A stretch of DNA of 34,182 bases, taken from positions 1 through 34,182 of the forward strand of contig CAYOZN010000040.1 of the NCBI GenBank assembly GCA_964408455.1, in the 5' to 3' direction. This stretch comes from CAYOZN01 sp964408455. GTDB taxonomy: Bacteria; Planctomycetota; Phycisphaerae; UBA1845; UTPLA1. Under the pieces are notes generated by a model. It was given only the letters and a program-made list of their open reading frames with translations, was not told the origin of the DNA and searched no databases. Every line of letters starts with the position of its first letter. The stretch's first letter is position 1. Positions 24,057 to 34,182 of the stretch are shown here, one piece after another. Both the position numbers and the translations under genes were made by a program.

Positions 24057-27000
24057 ATGGCAGTGATGAATCTCGTCGGCAGCGCGTTTCGCAAGGTCTT
24101 CGGCTCGCGAAACGAACGCATGGTGAAGCGTTATATGCAGATGGCGGCGGAGATCGGCCGCTACGAGCCGGAACTGCGCGGCGACTTCGACGCGCGGTTT
24201 GCCGATCGTGCGAAGTCGGTGCCCGAGGAGATGGACCCGGCCGAGCGGGCGACGGCGCTACAGGCCATTCGCGTGGAACTCAGCACCGATCTGCTGGCCC
24301 GCGCGGAAAAGCTGCGCCAGCGACTTGCCGAGGGCGAGATGCCGGCGGCGGTTCTGCCCGAGGCGTTCGCCGTTTTGCGAGAGGCGTCGCGCCGGGCGCG
24401 CAACCACCGCCACTTCGATTGCCAGCTCGTCGGCGGACAGGTGCTCTATGAAGGCAAGATCGCGGAAATGAAGACCGGCGAGGGCAAGACGATCGTCTGC
24501 CACCTGCCGGCGTTTCTGAAGGCACTTGAGGGCAAGCACGTCCACATCATCACGGTGAACGACTACCTGGTGAAGCGCGATGCCGAATTCGCGATGCCCA
24601 TCTTCGAACTGGTCGGCATGAGCGTGGGCTTCATACAGTCGCAGGTCGACCCCGGCGGTCACGAGGGCATTCGGGCGAAGGCGTACGCCTGCAATCTGAC
24701 GTACGGCACGAACAACGAATTCGGTTTCGACTATCTGCGCGACAACATGAAGACGTCGCTGGAAGCGCAGGTGCAGGGTCCGCTGGACTTCGCGATCGTC
24801 GACGAGGTGGACTCGATCCTGATCGACGAGGCCCGCACGCCGCTCATCATCAGCGGCCCGGCCGAGGACGACGTGACGCGTTATCGCACGGCAGACCAGG
24901 TGGCGCGCACGCTGATTGCCAAGCAGAAGGCGGCCCAGGACGAGACGCTGCGGCGCATCAGGGAATGGGGCGACAAGCCGCCGGCCGCCTTTGCCGAGCA
25001 TCCCAAGTTCAAGGGGGCGGTTGCCAAGTTCAAGACCGATGCGAACTGGATCACCGAGGAAGAGGCCGAGTCGATCGGTCACAAGATTTACTACGTGGTG
25101 GCGAAGGAGCGCAAGAGCGTCGCCCTCACGCACGATGGCATCTCGGTGGCACAGGAGCAGCTCGGCGTCGGTTCGCTCTATGTCGGGCAGAACATGGAGT
25201 GGCCGCATCTGATTGAGAACTCGGTGCGGGCACACGTGGTGTACGAGCGGGACGTGGACTACGTGTCCAAGGATGGCGAGATCATCATCGTCGACCAGTT
25301 CACCGGCCGATTGATGCACGGGCGGCAGTGGTCGGATGGGCTGCACCAGGCGGTGGAGGCGAAGGAGGCCGTGCGCGTCAAGGAAGAGACGCAGACGCTG
25401 GCGACGATCACGTTGCAGAATTTCTTCAAGCTCTACAAGAACCTGGCGGGCATGACCGGCACGGCAATGACCGAGGCCGACGAGTTCATGAAGATCTACA
25501 AGCTGGACGTGGTCGCGATTCCGACGAACCGGCCGGTGAATCGCATGGACCATCACGACCGCATCTACAAGACGGTGGACGACAAGTACAACGCCATCGT
25601 GGAAGAGATTCACGACGTGCACACCAAGGGGCGGCCTTCCGATCCGTTTGTGCTCGAGCCGATCCTGAAGAATCTGAAGCAGATCGTGTCGCGCGGCGGC
25701 GGATCGACCGAGCGCATCGACACGGCACTGGCAGCATTCAAGGATGGCAAGGCAGACAACATCGCCGAGACGATGACGGAGGCCTACGACGAGGCCATGG
25801 GCGATCTGGCCCGGGGCCGGCCGGTGCTGGTGGGCACCATCTCCATCGAGAATTCCGAGAAGCTGTCAAATCTGCTGACGCGAAAGTACGGCATTCAGCA
25901 CGAAGTACTCAACGCGAAGCAGCACGCCCGCGAGGCGGACATCGTGGCCAAGGCCGGCGAGACGTATCTGCCGCAGCGCGGCAAGGACAAGACACCGCTG
26001 GGCAACGTGACAATCGCGACCAACATGGCCGGCCGTGGCACGGACATCAAGCTGGCCAAAGGTGTCGTGTACGAGAAGTGCATCGGCGATCTGGGTCCGC
26101 CCGAGAACGGCGACGGCCGCAAGTATGCCTGGAACGAGAAGGGCGTCATCGGCACCAAGTGCTGCATCAACTGCCCGGATTATGATCCGAAGACCAATTG
26201 CGCGCACTGCTGGAAGCCGAAGATTGATCCGCGATTTCCGGAGATGGGCCGCAAGGTGTGTTCCCTGAATGCGCCATGCGGGCTGCACATCGTGGGCACC
26301 GAGCGGCATGAATCGCGGCGCATCGACAACCAGTTGCGTGGCCGCTCGGGGCGGCAGGGCGATCCGGGCTCAAGCCGGTTTTTCCTGTCGCTGGGCGATG
26401 ATCTGCTGCGGATGTTCATGGGCGACTGGATGCTGCGCATGCTGGAGCGCATGGGCTTCGAAGAGGGCATGGCGATCGAGGCCAAGAGCGTCAACAAGGG
26501 CATCGAGCGGGCGCAGCGCAAGGTGGAAGAAAAGAACTTCGGCATCCGCAAGCACCTGCTGGAATACGACGAGGTGATGGATCACCAGCGCAAGATTTTC
26601 TATACCGAGCGGCAGGAGATTTTGACGGCCAGCAAACCGGGCCGGGCCGAGCGGCTGGTGGAACGCATCTGGGAGATGATCGACAGCACGATCGAGAACG
26701 CGTCCGAGAAGTTCCTCGATGCGGACTACAGCGCCCAGTGCATCTGCGACTGGGTTCGCGGTGCGCTCGAGACGCCGATCGAACCGAAGGACGTGGACAT
26801 TCACGATTTCGCCGGCACGGAAAAGACGATCCGCGCGACGGCACAGGCCGAGGCGCGCAGTCTCATCGGCAATCAGGTCGGCGAATACATGGATCCCGAT
26901 GTGGAGCGGTCGCAGTGGGACATTCGCGGTCTGGCCCGCTGGAGTGAGACGCGATTCGGCTGCAAGCTGTCGCAGAACCAATTGAAGGACATGGAGCCGG

Positions 27001-28055
27001 AAGAGGTTCAGCAGGCGCTGGTCGACGCGGCGGAGAAGAAGGTCGAGGAATTCGACCTGCGACCGATCGAGCGGTTCATGGATGAAAATTATGGTCGCAA
27101 GACGCTATTGGCCTGGGCCCAGCACAAGTTCGGCATCGAGGTGAAGATTACCGGCTGGGAGGAGATGCTGTCGAAGGACCTGGTCGATGCGCTGGAGGAG
27201 CAGATCAAGCAGGCGTATCGCGAGCGCGAGGCGCGGTATCCGGTCGAGTGGACTCTGGATCGATTCGCGCCAGGCGGAGAATTCCGGGATGTCTATGCCG
27301 TCGAAGCGCTGGCCAAGTGGGCCAACCTCAAGTTCGGCCTGAGCTGGGATGTGGACAAGGTCCGTGCCCGGCCGCTCGACCAGGTGGCGGAGGAATTGTT
27401 CACGCTGAACCGCGAATACATGCACGGCGATCGCATGTCGCGGGAGGTGGAAACGGCGGTCAATCACGCGAGCGGCGATCGCGAGCGGCTGGTGAAGTGG
27501 GCGAAGGAGCGAATGGGGCCCGCCTTTGACGAGGAGACCTTCAATGCCAGCGATGACGCGACGGAGACACTGATGGTCTTTGGTCGCGATCTGATTCGTC
27601 GCGAGCTGACGGTTCTGGAGCGTTACGTGCTGCTTCAGATTTACGATCAGGCGTGGAAGGAGCACATGCACGCGATCGACATCCTGAAGGAGGCGATCGG
27701 CTATCGCGGCTATGCGGAGCAGGATCCGAAGATCGCCTACAAGAAGGAAGGCTTCGCCATGTTCCAGGAGATGCGGGCCGGCATCGAGGACAAGGTGACC
27801 GGCATCATCTTCCGGGCGCGGCTGCGCGAAGAGTCGGCGGTTCCGGGCCGCTACCGGATTGGCGCCGCCCGTCACGCCGAGGCGACGAACCAGGGCTTTG
27901 CGGGCCAGGCCGATCGCGACCGGGCCGCGGCGATGCAGGCCCAGAACCAGGAGCAGAAGGTGGAGACGATCCGCCGCGAGCAGCCGAAGGTGGGGCGCAA
28001 TGAGCCGTGCCCGTGCGGCAGCGGGAAGAAATATAAGGTATGCCATGGGAAGTAG
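24057..28055 (+). CDS. secA: Preprotein translocase ATPase SecA, very large
   Basis: SecA drives export of unfolded proteins through SecYEG by ATP hydrolysis. At 1332 residues it is about 430 longer than E. coli SecA. ATG 24057 (M-A-V-M-N-L-V-G) matches the usual SecA N-terminus. Landmarks are Walker A MKTGEGKT (138-145), DEVD (249-252) with LIDEARTPLIISG, NMAGRGTDIKL in the second nucleotide domain, and RIDNQLRGRSGRQGDPGSS. Just before that last block is an insert with seven cysteines (702, 703, 706, 715, 718, 735, 741). In the C-terminal scaffold/wing region (about 950-1170) a short motif like LAKWANLKFG recurs four times. The tail ends with the zinc-binding SEC-C motif NEPCPCGSGKKYKVCHG. 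All catalytic motifs are intact. idi follows after a G-tract repeat. Confidence 0.97.
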   Translation: MAVMNLVGSAFRKVFGSRNERMVKRYMQMAAEIGRYEPELRGDFDARFADRAKSVPEEMDPAERATALQAIRVELSTDLLARAEKLRQRLAEGEMPAAVLPEAFAVLREASRRARNHRHFDCQLVGGQVLYEGKIAEMKTGEGKTIVCHLPAFLKALEGKHVHIITVNDYLVKRDAEFAMPIFELVGMSVGFIQSQVDPGGHEGIRAKAYACNLTYGTNNEFGFDYLRDNMKTSLEAQVQGPLDFAIVDEVDSILIDEARTPLIISGPAEDDVTRYRTADQVARTLIAKQKAAQDETLRRIREWGDKPPAAFAEHPKFKGAVAKFKTDANWITEEEAESIGHKIYYVVAKERKSVALTHDGISVAQEQLGVGSLYVGQNMEWPHLIENSVRAHVVYERDVDYVSKDGEIIIVDQFTGRLMHGRQWSDGLHQAVEAKEAVRVKEETQTLATITLQNFFKLYKNLAGMTGTAMTEADEFMKIYKLDVVAIPTNRPVNRMDHHDRIYKTVDDKYNAIVEEIHDVHTKGRPSDPFVLEPILKNLKQIVSRGGGSTERIDTALAAFKDGKADNIAETMTEAYDEAMGDLARGRPVLVGTISIENSEKLSNLLTRKYGIQHEVLNAKQHAREADIVAKAGETYLPQRGKDKTPLGNVTIATNMAGRGTDIKLAKGVVYEKCIGDLGPPENGDGRKYAWNEKGVIGTKCCINCPDYDPKTNCAHCWKPKIDPRFPEMGRKVCSLNAPCGLHIVGTERHESRRIDNQLRGRSGRQGDPGSSRFFLSLGDDLLRMFMGDWMLRMLERMGFEEGMAIEAKSVNKGIERAQRKVEEKNFGIRKHLLEYDEVMDHQRKIFYTERQEILTASKPGRAERLVERIWEMIDSTIENASEKFLDADYSAQCICDWVRGALETPIEPKDVDIHDFAGTEKTIRATAQAEARSLIGNQVGEYMDPDVERSQWDIRGLARWSETRFGCKLSQNQLKDMEPEEVQQALVDAAEKKVEEFDLRPIERFMDENYGRKTLLAWAQHKFGIEVKITGWEEMLSKDLVDALEEQIKQAYREREARYPVEWTLDRFAPGGEFRDVYAVEALAKWANLKFGLSWDVDKVRARPLDQVAEELFTLNREYMHGDRMSREVETAVNHASGDRERLVKWAKERMGPAFDEETFNASDDATETLMVFGRDLIRRELTVLERYVLLQIYDQAWKEHMHAIDILKEAIGYRGYAEQDPKIAYKKEGFAMFQEMRAGIEDKVTGIIFRARLREESAVPGRYRIGAARHAEATNQGFAGQADRDRAAAMQAQNQEQKVETIRREQPKVGRNEPCPCGSGKKYKVCHGK

Positions 28056-28117
28056 GGATTAAGGGATTAAGGGATTTAGGGATTAAGGGAGAAAGGGGTA
28101 AGGGGTAAGGGATAAGG
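28055..28117. repeat. Dispersed G-tract repeat, copy 2, between secA and idi
   Basis: Tandem 7-8-mers (AGGGATTA, AGGGATTT, AGGGAGAA, AGGGGTA, AGGGGTA, AGGGATA) run from the last base of the secA stop codon to seven bases before ATG 28125. At least eight G-runs of three or four occur on the plus strand, so an RNA or DNA G-quadruplex is possible. The reverse complement of this pattern occurs at 598-659. The tract also supplies the only purine-rich sequence in ribosome-binding position for idi. Confidence 0.8.
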
Positions 28118-28124
28118 CTATCCA

Positions 28125-28649
28125 ATGATGGAACATGTCATCCTGGTCAATGAGCGGGATGAGGAGATCGGTACGTGCGAGAAGCTGGCGGCGCATCGGG
28201 AGGGGGGCCGGCTGCACCGGGCATTCTCCATCCTCGTGTTCAACGCGCGGGGCGAGATCCTGCTTCAGCGCCGTGCGGCGGGGAAATACCACTTCGCGGG
28301 TTTGTGGTCCAACACCTGCTGCGGACATCCGCGGCCGGGCGAAGAAACGGTGGCCGCTGCGCAGCGCCGGCTGGCGGAGGAATTCGGGATCGACGCGCTG
28401 CCGCTACGCGAAAAGGCGTCGCTATTGTACAACGCCCTGGACGCGGCCAGCGGGCTGATGGAGCGGGAATATCTTCACGTTCTGGTGGGCCAATTCGATG
28501 GCACACCGCGGCCGGACGCCGCCGAGATCGGCGAATGGTCGTGGCGCGAGCGAGCGGTTGTGCTGCGCGAACTCGCCGCCATGCCGGGGCAGTTCACGCC
28601 CTGGTTCCGGCTGGTGTTGGAGGCGGCGGGATGCGATGAGCGGACTTAA
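28125..28649 (+). CDS. idi: Isopentenyl-diphosphate delta-isomerase, type 1
   Basis: Interconverts isopentenyl and dimethylallyl diphosphate, the C5 units of isoprenoids; a metal-dependent cytosolic Nudix-fold enzyme. The 174 residues match the bacterial Idi length. It begins EHVILVNERDEEIGTCEKLAAH, close to E. coli Idi. Then come RLHRAFSILVFNARGEILLQRRA, the active-site cysteine in WSNTCCGHP (about 62-70), the Nudix-like helix GEETVAAAQRRLAEEFG, the catalytic glutamate in MEREYLHVL (about 113-121), and FTPWFRLVL near the end. Two ATGs stand in tandem (28125 and 28128). It lies 69 bp after secA with no terminator between, so it may be co-transcribed with secA; the intervening G-tract repeat is an odd leader. 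It converges on the DUF2892-like gene. Confidence 0.93.
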   Translation: MMEHVILVNERDEEIGTCEKLAAHREGGRLHRAFSILVFNARGEILLQRRAAGKYHFAGLWSNTCCGHPRPGEETVAAAQRRLAEEFGIDALPLREKASLLYNALDAASGLMEREYLHVLVGQFDGTPRPDAAEIGEWSWRERAVVLRELAAMPGQFTPWFRLVLEAAGCDERT

Positions 28650-28726
28650 TGGGCCGCAAGCGGTTCATCGCGATTCGCGAGCCGCAGGCATTTGCGAGTC
28701 GCGGCGGGCCGCGAGTCGCCGCGATT

Positions 28727-29167
28727 CTATCTCACGGTTTCTTCATATTCATACTCATACTGGTCTTGCGCGGGTTGCTCCCAATCCTCCAGCGCGCGGA
28801 GTAGTTCGTGCCGTTCGCGCTCGATTTCCTGCGGCGTGCGAATACCAAGTCGGCGAAATACCGGCAGCGGCGGGCACCAGCCCTGGAGCGCGTGCTGAAG
28901 GAAAAATGACTGCACGGCGAAGGGCAGGATCAGCCATCGCCGGTGGTGCAGCGTGGCCATGGTGAGGCCGAAGAGCGACAGAATGGATGAACCGGTCTCC
29001 AGGGTGCGCTCGATGTCCCACTCGTGGTCAAGTTCATCCAGCCGCCGGGGAATCAGTTCCGGATGCTGGCTGTAATACTCAATGCTGGCATCGGTCGTGC
29101 GTTCGATGGCGTCGTTGACGTCCGGGTCAGTATGGGCCGGAACCCGCTCGGAGCTTGCGTAAATCAT
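28727..29167 (-). CDS. DUF2892/YgaP-like membrane protein
   Basis: The protein has 146 residues. ATG 29167 is preceded by AGGAG at eight bases, a strong ribosome binding site; the longer frame to 29257 lacks one. The central part has the DUF2892 pattern found alone or at the C-terminus of YgaP rhodaneses: WDIERTLETGSSILSLFGL, then RRWLILPFAVQSFFLQHALQGW, then CPPLPVFRRLGIRT. In this family two short helices form a dimeric membrane hairpin. Here the first helix is only moderately hydrophobic. An acidic N-terminal region (PDVNDAIERTTDASIEYYSQHPE) and an acidic C-terminal tail with Y-E-Y-E-Y-E-E flank it. No rhodanese domain or active cysteine motif is fused, so function is open. It is divergent from ppdK and convergent with idi. 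Confidence 0.75.
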   Translation of the reverse strand: MIYASSERVPAHTDPDVNDAIERTTDASIEYYSQHPELIPRRLDELDHEWDIERTLETGSSILSLFGLTMATLHHRRWLILPFAVQSFFLQHALQGWCPPLPVFRRLGIRTPQEIERERHELLRALEDWEQPAQDQYEYEYEETVR

Positions 29168-29271
29168 GACCGTCTCCTGTTGATGGGACGGTAGCAATTG
29201 CATTCTGAAGAGCGCGTTATTACCGGCTGAAAATGCGGTTGTGACGCGTGCGGGCAAGCGGCGGCGGCGAA

Positions 29272-29300
29272 TTGACAGTCGCCCGTAACCCCCATAGATT
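29272..29300 (+). promoter_or_regulatory. Sigma70-like promoter of ppdK
   Basis: A perfect TTGACA (29272-29277) is followed after exactly 17 bp by TAGATT (29295-29300). The expected start near 29307 leaves a leader of about 58 nt before ATG 29365, with GGGAG at 29350-29354. Confidence 0.6.
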
Positions 29301-29364
29301 GCCGAAGTTATCGGAAATAGGCGGCCCCGACATTCCCAAGGCCGCTCACGGGAGCAACTCCAGA

Positions 29365-32337
<2,973 letters not shown>

Positions 32338-32374
32338 TCCGCCGGCTGCTCGACATATTCAGAATGGCAACGCT

Positions 32375-32403
32375 CAACCCCGGCCCGCCGGGGTTGTTGC
32401 TTT
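32375..32403 (+). terminator. Rho-independent terminator of ppdK
   Basis: CAACCCCGG (32375-32383) and CCGGGGTTG (32388-32396) form a perfect 9-bp stem with a CCCG loop, followed by TTGCTTT. It lies 38 bases after the ppdK stop. Confidence 0.85.
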
Positions 32404-32475
32404 AGAGCCTATCTTAATAGCCAGGCCGCACCGGCTATTAGCCGGTGCCACACTGTAACTTGAGACAGGCTCTTA
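32402..32475. mobile_element. MITE-like 74-bp element with terminal inverted repeats
   Basis: The left end AGAGCCTATCTTAA and the right end TTGAGACAGGCTCT are imperfect inverted repeats (about 13 of 15 positions pair) and have TTA/TAA at the outer edges. Inside is a perfect 9+1+9 palindrome, CACCGGCTATTAGCCGGTG, followed by CCACAC. No transposase is encoded. Size, inverted ends and internal palindrome fit a non-autonomous element, or a REP-type palindrome flanked by insertion ends. Confidence 0.5.
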
Positions 32476-32531
32476 ACGGTGGCGGCGAGCTTCTTGATTG
32501 GTCGCAAAGTCGATGACGGAATTACGTCAGA

Positions 32532-33176
32532 TCAGGAGGCGCCGACGGGCAGCTCGAGTTCGTTCCGCTTGTCGGCGATGGCCTTGAAGCGATCGAAGCC
32601 GCTCAATTCTGACCAGTCCTGCTCGAAGTACCACTCGTAGAATTCGCTCCACGCTTCGGCGTCGATTTCCTCCTCGCCGCTGCCGAAGCCGCCCATCATC
32701 ATCATCTGTTGCTCGCACTCGTCGGGGATGCCGTTTTCGTTTGTGTCCTCCGACAGTTCCGCCGCGATGTCGCAACTGTCGGGCACGCCGTTCTCGTTGC
32801 AATCGGCGCAGGCCGGATCATTGTCGCACGCGGCGATGTCGCACTCGTCGGGAATGTCGTTGTCGTTGCAGTCGAAGCTGCCGAATGGCGGCGGCAGTTC
32901 CAGATCGCACGCATCCAGGTAGCCATTCTCGTTGCAATCATTCTCTTCAAGCTCGCAATCGTCCGGTACCTCGTTGCCGTCGCAGTCATCTTCGCACGCG
33001 TCGGGAATCAGGTCCTCATCGCAGTCGTCGATCTCCTCGCAGTCGTCCAGCACGTCGTTGCCGTCGCAGTCGCCAAATTCCATCTCGCATTCGTCGGGAA
33101 TATCGTTGACGTTGCAGTCCTCGCTGGTCTCGTCGGCAATATCCTTATCATCGGGAATGTCGTTTGCGTTGCAGTC
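32532..33176 (-). pseudogene. 3' continuation of the calcium-repeat surface protein beyond an in-frame TAA
   Basis: This stretch is in the same frame as the gene at 33177-34182 and carries on its repeats without a shift. Nine more units of the type DCNENGVPDSCDI follow (DCNVNDIPDECE, DCDGNDVLDDCE, DCDEDLIPDACE and so on), the calcium-binding pattern of thrombospondin type 3-like repeats. It then ends in a unique segment with four Met residues, an acidic W-S-E-F-Y-E-W-Y-F-E stretch and ELELPVGAS. The first ATG after the TAA is at 33083, inside a repeat and without a ribosome binding site, so independent translation is unlikely. I read it as the tail of one gene cut by a nonsense mutation (or a sequencing error) at 33177-33179. 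Confidence 0.7.
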
Positions 33177-34182
33177 TTATTCGCAGCCATCGGGAATTCC
33201 GTTCTCATTCACATCGCCGCAGTCGGGATCGCTCGCGCAGTCTGCGATATCGCACTCATCCGGAACTCCATTACGGTCGCAATCGGAGCAGTCCGGATCG
33301 CCGGAACACAGCGCAATGTCGCTGGAGTCCGGCAGGTCGTTGTCGTTGCAATCCAGCCACTGGCCGGGAGCATCACAACTCTCCGGCTCACACTCATCGC
33401 CAAGGCTCAACAGACAATTGACGAACGGACCTACGTCATTCAACTGCACGCCGTCGCGGCCGACGAAGTCGCCGCACAGACACTCGCATCCATCCGATTG
33501 CTCCAGAAAGCAGTCCACGAACGGCTGAATGTCGAGACCGTTCACCAGGCCATCGCCGCTCAGATCGCCAAAGGGCTCGCAGCCGGGGCAGCCCAGGCGA
33601 AACTCGAATGCCCCCATGTCGACGATTCCCTCGCAGTTGTCCAGCTCGTCGGGCAGTCCGGTCGGGTCGGCGAAGCGATTGAGAAAGTCGAGATCGAGCG
33701 GCACTGGCTCGGCCGTGTCATTGGCCTCATTCACGTCGCCGATGTCGGCTGGCACCGATGGATTATCGCCCTCGTCAATGCACGGCGAGCCAACGTCCAG
33801 CCGGAAGTTGTCATTCGCAGGGTCGCTGAACGTTGGATCAGAGTTGATGTTTGAGTTTAAGGTACTCGGCCACGTCGGCGTTCCCTGAAGACAAAAAAAT
33901 TCAATGTCCGGCTGGGTGCTGTTCGGGCTGTTGAGGTGCAACTGGGCATTCGTGTCGACCACGCTGTTCGCGGAATTGTTCCACACGATCGTGTTTCTCA
34001 GAATTGGTGCGAGTGAACTATTCGATGAATATATTCCGCCTCCGGCGACATCCGCGGCGTTCTCCGTAATGGTACAATTTACCACAATCGGTGCAACATT
34101 GCTGGCATAGATCCCGGCGCCTAAACTCGCCGTTTGATCGAAAAACAGGCAGTTTGCCATTTCGACGGCGTCGTTGACCTCA
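33177..34182 (-). CDS. Surface protein: beta-helix, dockerin-like tail segment and calcium repeats (5' end outside window)
   Basis: Only the 3' part is seen; the frame is open to the right edge (E-V-N-D-A-V-E before the first visible ATG at 34160), so the start lies outside. The first about 100 residues are right-handed beta-helix rungs (ANCLFFDQTASLGAGIYAS, VNCTITENAADVAGGGIY, LRNTIVWNNSA), then VGSPCIDEGD and IVDMGAFEF, the usual close of planctomycete polymorphic beta-helix proteins. Next comes a dockerin-like pair, GDLSGDGLVNGLDIQPFVDCFLE and V-Q-L-N-D-V-G-P-F-V-N-C-L-L, and three DCDRNGVPDECDI-type calcium repeats. TAA at 33179-33177 then interrupts the frame, which otherwise continues to 32532. 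The protein is probably exported and surface-associated; the export signal is outside the window. Confidence 0.8.
   Translation of the reverse strand, partial: EVNDAVEMANCLFFDQTASLGAGIYASNVAPIVVNCTITENAADVAGGGIYSSNSSLAPILRNTIVWNNSANSVVDTNAQLHLNSPNSTQPDIEFFCLQGTPTWPSTLNSNINSDPTFSDPANDNFRLDVGSPCIDEGDNPSVPADIGDVNEANDTAEPVPLDLDFLNRFADPTGLPDELDNCEGIVDMGAFEFRLGCPGCEPFGDLSGDGLVNGLDIQPFVDCFLEQSDGCECLCGDFVGRDGVQLNDVGPFVNCLLSLGDECEPESCDAPGQWLDCNDNDLPDSSDIALCSGDPDCSDCDRNGVPDECDIADCASDPDCGDVNENGIPDGCE

Noticed and set aside
24258..25622. 454-codon minus-strand frame opposite secA
   Set aside because: Antisense shadow of conserved secA sequence; no domain recognised.
32709..33854. 381-codon plus-strand frame opposite the calcium-repeat gene
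   Set aside because: Its Ile/Val/Ala repeats are the reverse reading of the DCNxNGxPDxCD repeats, and the minus-strand frame has known domains.

Overview
The window looks like a piece of a GC-rich chromosome from a Planctomycetota bacterium, most likely from the Phycisphaerae side of the phylum. The evidence is a long calcium-repeat surface protein with a planctomycete-type dockerin-like segment (NGLDIQPFV), a second stub of the same kind (DGLDIPPFV), an oversized SecA, and many lipoproteins and exported proteins with no operon partners. The phylum call is an inference from these families.

Layout. Positions 1-4450, plus strand: an unrecognised alanine/arginine-rich protein, the ribosome-associated GTPase HflX behind its own promoter, and two translationally coupled PilZ proteins closed by a clear terminator. 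Positions 4500-9120: a five-unit palindromic repeat block, a minus-strand terminator, a small membrane protein (minus), an HD-domain hydrolase, and an exported M1 aminopeptidase with a HEAT-like tail. Positions 9194-14547, all minus: TrkH-like cation transporter, lipoprotein, NTF2-like protein, membrane-anchored peroxiredoxin and Tat-exported VOC protein. Positions 14583-18342, minus: a dockerin stub, a second palindrome cluster, a ClC transporter with CBS domains, and a formamidopyrimidine-DNA glycosylase. Positions 18446-23921: a lipoprotein fusing a dual-specificity-type phosphatase to a cytochrome c'-like domain (plus), an SGNH protein coupled to a TerC-PGPGW fusion (minus), and two membrane proteins (plus). 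Positions 24057-32337: SecA (1332 aa), type 1 isopentenyl-diphosphate isomerase, a DUF2892-like protein (minus) and pyruvate phosphate dikinase with a histone H1-like basic tail. Positions 32338-34182: a terminator, a MITE-like element, and a calcium-repeat surface protein broken by an in-frame TAA and running off the window.

The main result is at 10329-11108. The peroxiredoxin frame is interrupted by one TGA exactly where the family has its active-site cysteine (YRGFW-TGA-PFC). A hairpin with a GGUC apical loop lies 25 nt downstream, as in bacterial SECIS elements. I read this as a selenocysteine-containing, membrane-anchored peroxiredoxin-like protein. No selA, selB, selD or tRNA-Sec gene is visible here, so the machinery would have to be elsewhere in the genome.

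Other unusual items are the phosphatase-cytochrome fusion, the cysteine-rich insert and the repeated W-A-x-x-K-F-G modules of SecA, the basic tail of the dikinase, a dispersed AGGGATTA-type G-tract repeat found both inside a gene and directly before idi, and palindromic repeats ending in GCACAC in 3' intergenic regions.
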